A DNA stretch of 7,942 nucleotides from positions 1 through 7,942 of the forward strand of contig CAAGGJ010000056.1 of the NCBI GenBank assembly GCA_900769345.1. Direction: 5' to 3'. The translations under genes were made by a program, and so were the position numbers. This DNA is from Bacteroidales bacterium. Its GTDB lineage: Bacteria > Bacteroidota > Bacteroidia > Bacteroidales > Muribaculaceae. Under the pieces are notes generated by a model. It was not told the origin of the DNA, searched no databases, and was given only the letters and a program-made list of their open reading frames with translations. Positions 6,387 to 7,942 of the stretch are shown piece after piece (position 1 is the stretch's first letter; every line of letters starts with the position of its first letter).

Positions 6387-7942
6387 ATGCAAGACAATAT
6401 ACGACATCTCATAAGTAATCCCAATTATCTTTCATCGAAGCAGGTGAGAGAAATGCTCGAGACCAAACGCTTCACTACCAAGAGTTTCGAACAAGTGTTG
6501 GGCGCAGAATTCGTGTCGGCATTGAAAGAAAGCCGAGGCATAGATATAGTGTTGAGTGATATCACACAACTGCAATCGCCCGACGACTATGCCGAATATA
6601 CTCAAGTGTATGTTTGGGGACAGGAAAAGTCGGGCAAGACATTAGTGCTGGGTGCGCTGTTTGCCGCTATAGAGAGCGAGTGCGAAAATGTGGTGTGGCG
6701 CGACTATTACACTACCGATAATCGTAGAGAGACGCTTGTGAAACTGTTCAAGCGTAGAGAGCGTATATTTAACACTATCAGCGACCAAAACACGCACGAT
6801 GTGCAAACTTATAATGTGGAGTTTACGCTAAAAGGTGCATTTGGAAGCAAAAAATACTGCTTTACCTTTATAGAAGTGAATATCGACAGCGATAGATGTT
6901 GGGATACACTGGAAATCTACAGCGACCTCATAAAAAACCCTAATAATAAGATACATCTGCTGTGCTTCGATAGCAGTCGTGCAAAGAATGAACAGCAGAA
7001 ACAGGCAGAGCGATTGTCGTGGATATTGCGCAAAATGGACTATAAAGGTGTGTTTGCCACCTCGGTAGGACTATATCTGCTTGTAACCAAGACCGACTTG
7101 ATGATACGCGTGCCGGAGCAGCACCGCATGGAGGCGGCTCAGACGCTAATCACAGCCGGGCATCGCAAACTATGGCTCGATGTGGTGAATATCTGCTACA
7201 AGATGAATATCTACGATGCTACGCCTATACCGTTCACGGTGGGCGACACTGTGCTGAAGGATTTGCTTAAACCCGATTTGAGCCGTGCAAAGGCACTTTT
7301 GCATTATCCTATAATTCTCAAAGCGCAGCCGTGTCTCAACCTTTTTGAACGGCTGTTGCGAAAAGGCAATTTGAAGATTACCATAGCCGTTTCGATAGTG
7401 CTATTGGCCGCTTTGGGTTATGGCGTGTATGCCTTGCTGGAGCAAATACCCACTCCGCCCGACAAGGAACTTCGTGCATATAACTTTGAGGCAGATTTCT
7501 GCTCGCGTGTGAACACGCTTATAGAGCAAGAATCGCGTTACAATCGCTTGGTGGTAAATTATGAGAATTTGAATTGGGAATTGCTTGCTGAGCAGAGCAT
7601 TGCCGATGTTGACGGGCATAAGTTGGCCGATGTTAAAGATACTTGTCGCATTGTTCTGGATAATCATTTTGGTAAGAAACTCAATGCTGAATATAAGCGA
7701 TTTTTTAAAGAGAAAGACTGGAGTAAATCGAGTAAAATCAGATCACTGAAACGATATTCCGGGCTGCTGATTAAGCAGAATAATTTAGGGGTTGAATTGC
7801 GCGAAAAACTTATCGATTACAAGGCATATTTAAGCGAGCTGAGTGAAGTGAAACATCTTATATGGCTAAGCGATAATTGCAAATCGTGGAGCGATGGGAA
7901 AGAAGTATGCGATACTTATAAAAGTTATAACAAATATCCGTT
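6387..7942 (+). CDS. Membrane-anchored P-loop GTPase-like protein with periplasmic C-terminus (3' truncated)
   Basis: The frame is open from ATG 6387 to the window edge, giving 518 complete codons; the stop lies outside. Residues 1-70 are a helical N-terminal region. Strand VYVW leads into a Walker A motif, GQEKSGKT (78-85). The third core strand appears to be CFTFIEVNID (158-167), where a GTPase would have DxxG. Strand IHLLCFD (189-195) precedes a helix, and YLLVTKTD (230-237) supplies a guanine-specificity-type [NT]KxD motif. PIPFTVGD further on may be the following strand. A single membrane helix lies at about 331-351, preceded by basic residues (RKGNLK), so the GTPase-like part is cytoplasmic and residues 352 onward are periplasmic. 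The periplasmic part is helical, charged and rich in lysine. The order GTPase, helix, periplasmic domain resembles the central part of TssM/IcmF of type VI secretion, and the fold could also belong to the bacterial TRAFAC or double-GTPase groups; neither is proven. It starts 24 bases after the four-helix membrane-protein gene, in the same operon. Confidence 0.85.
   Translation, partial: MQDNIRHLISNPNYLSSKQVREMLETKRFTTKSFEQVLGAEFVSALKESRGIDIVLSDITQLQSPDDYAEYTQVYVWGQEKSGKTLVLGALFAAIESECENVVWRDYYTTDNRRETLVKLFKRRERIFNTISDQNTHDVQTYNVEFTLKGAFGSKKYCFTFIEVNIDSDRCWDTLEIYSDLIKNPNNKIHLLCFDSSRAKNEQQKQAERLSWILRKMDYKGVFATSVGLYLLVTKTDLMIRVPEQHRMEAAQTLITAGHRKLWLDVVNICYKMNIYDATPIPFTVGDTVLKDLLKPDLSRAKALLHYPIILKAQPCLNLFERLLRKGNLKITIAVSIVLLAALGYGVYALLEQIPTPPDKELRAYNFEADFCSRVNTLIEQESRYNRLVVNYENLNWELLAEQSIADVDGHKLADVKDTCRIVLDNHFGKKLNAEYKRFFKEKDWSKSSKIRSLKRYSGLLIKQNNLGVELREKLIDYKAYLSELSEVKHLIWLSDNCKSWSDGKEVCDTYKSYNKYP

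Noticed and set aside
6387..7942. Assignment of the GTPase-like gene as tssM/icmF
   Set aside because: Only the domain order and one membrane helix resemble TssM. The two N-terminal TssM membrane helices are missing and no other type VI genes are visible.
1..7942. CRISPR array, insertion sequence, phage or tRNA
   Set aside because: No direct repeat array, transposase motif, inverted-repeat boundary or cloverleaf was found on either strand.

Overview
The window reads as chromosomal DNA from a gut-type Bacteroidales, most likely Muribaculaceae or a Prevotella relative. Three things suggest this. Secreted proteins carry the C-terminal tails of type IX secretion (T9SS) cargo, including the YYNLQGVKV-type tail. 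Start codons are preceded by A-rich sequence, not Shine-Dalgarno sites. Upstream regions contain TAnnTTTG-like -7 elements, the Bacteroidetes promoter signature. The genus is inferred from style, not from any search.

Layout: all supported genes lie on the + strand. Bases 1-129 are the last 42 codons of a secreted protein, closed by a hairpin terminator at 178-206. A gene-free AT-rich leader (207-591) precedes a two-gene unit. Its first gene is a 302-aa exported beta-propeller-like protein (592-1500). Nine bases later comes a 1248-aa exported multidomain protein (1510-5256). That protein has a zinc amidase (Amidase_3) domain with all expected metal and catalytic residues, a carboxypeptidase-regulatory-like domain, two propeller-like regions and a T9SS type A sorting tail. 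A perfect 12-bp stem terminator (5302-5337) ends this unit.

A second unit starts after a TAATTTTG promoter-like element at 5395-5402. It encodes a 300-aa protein with four predicted membrane segments and a roughly 155-residue predicted periplasmic domain (5460-6362). Twenty-four bases later an open reading frame begins at 6387 and runs off the right edge. It encodes a P-loop GTPase-like domain (GQEKSGKT, TKTD) with an apparently degenerate switch II motif, one membrane helix and a large predicted periplasmic C-terminal part. I could not match either protein to a characterised family with confidence.

Functionally, the first unit looks like cell-surface peptidoglycan or glycopeptide processing with a companion propeller. 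The second looks like the start of an inner-membrane complex that couples a cytoplasmic nucleotide-binding domain to periplasmic domains. It resembles type VI secretion TssM in layout but has no demonstrated homology to it, and it is the best candidate for an undescribed system here. No RNA genes, CRISPR arrays, insertion sequences or phage features were seen.
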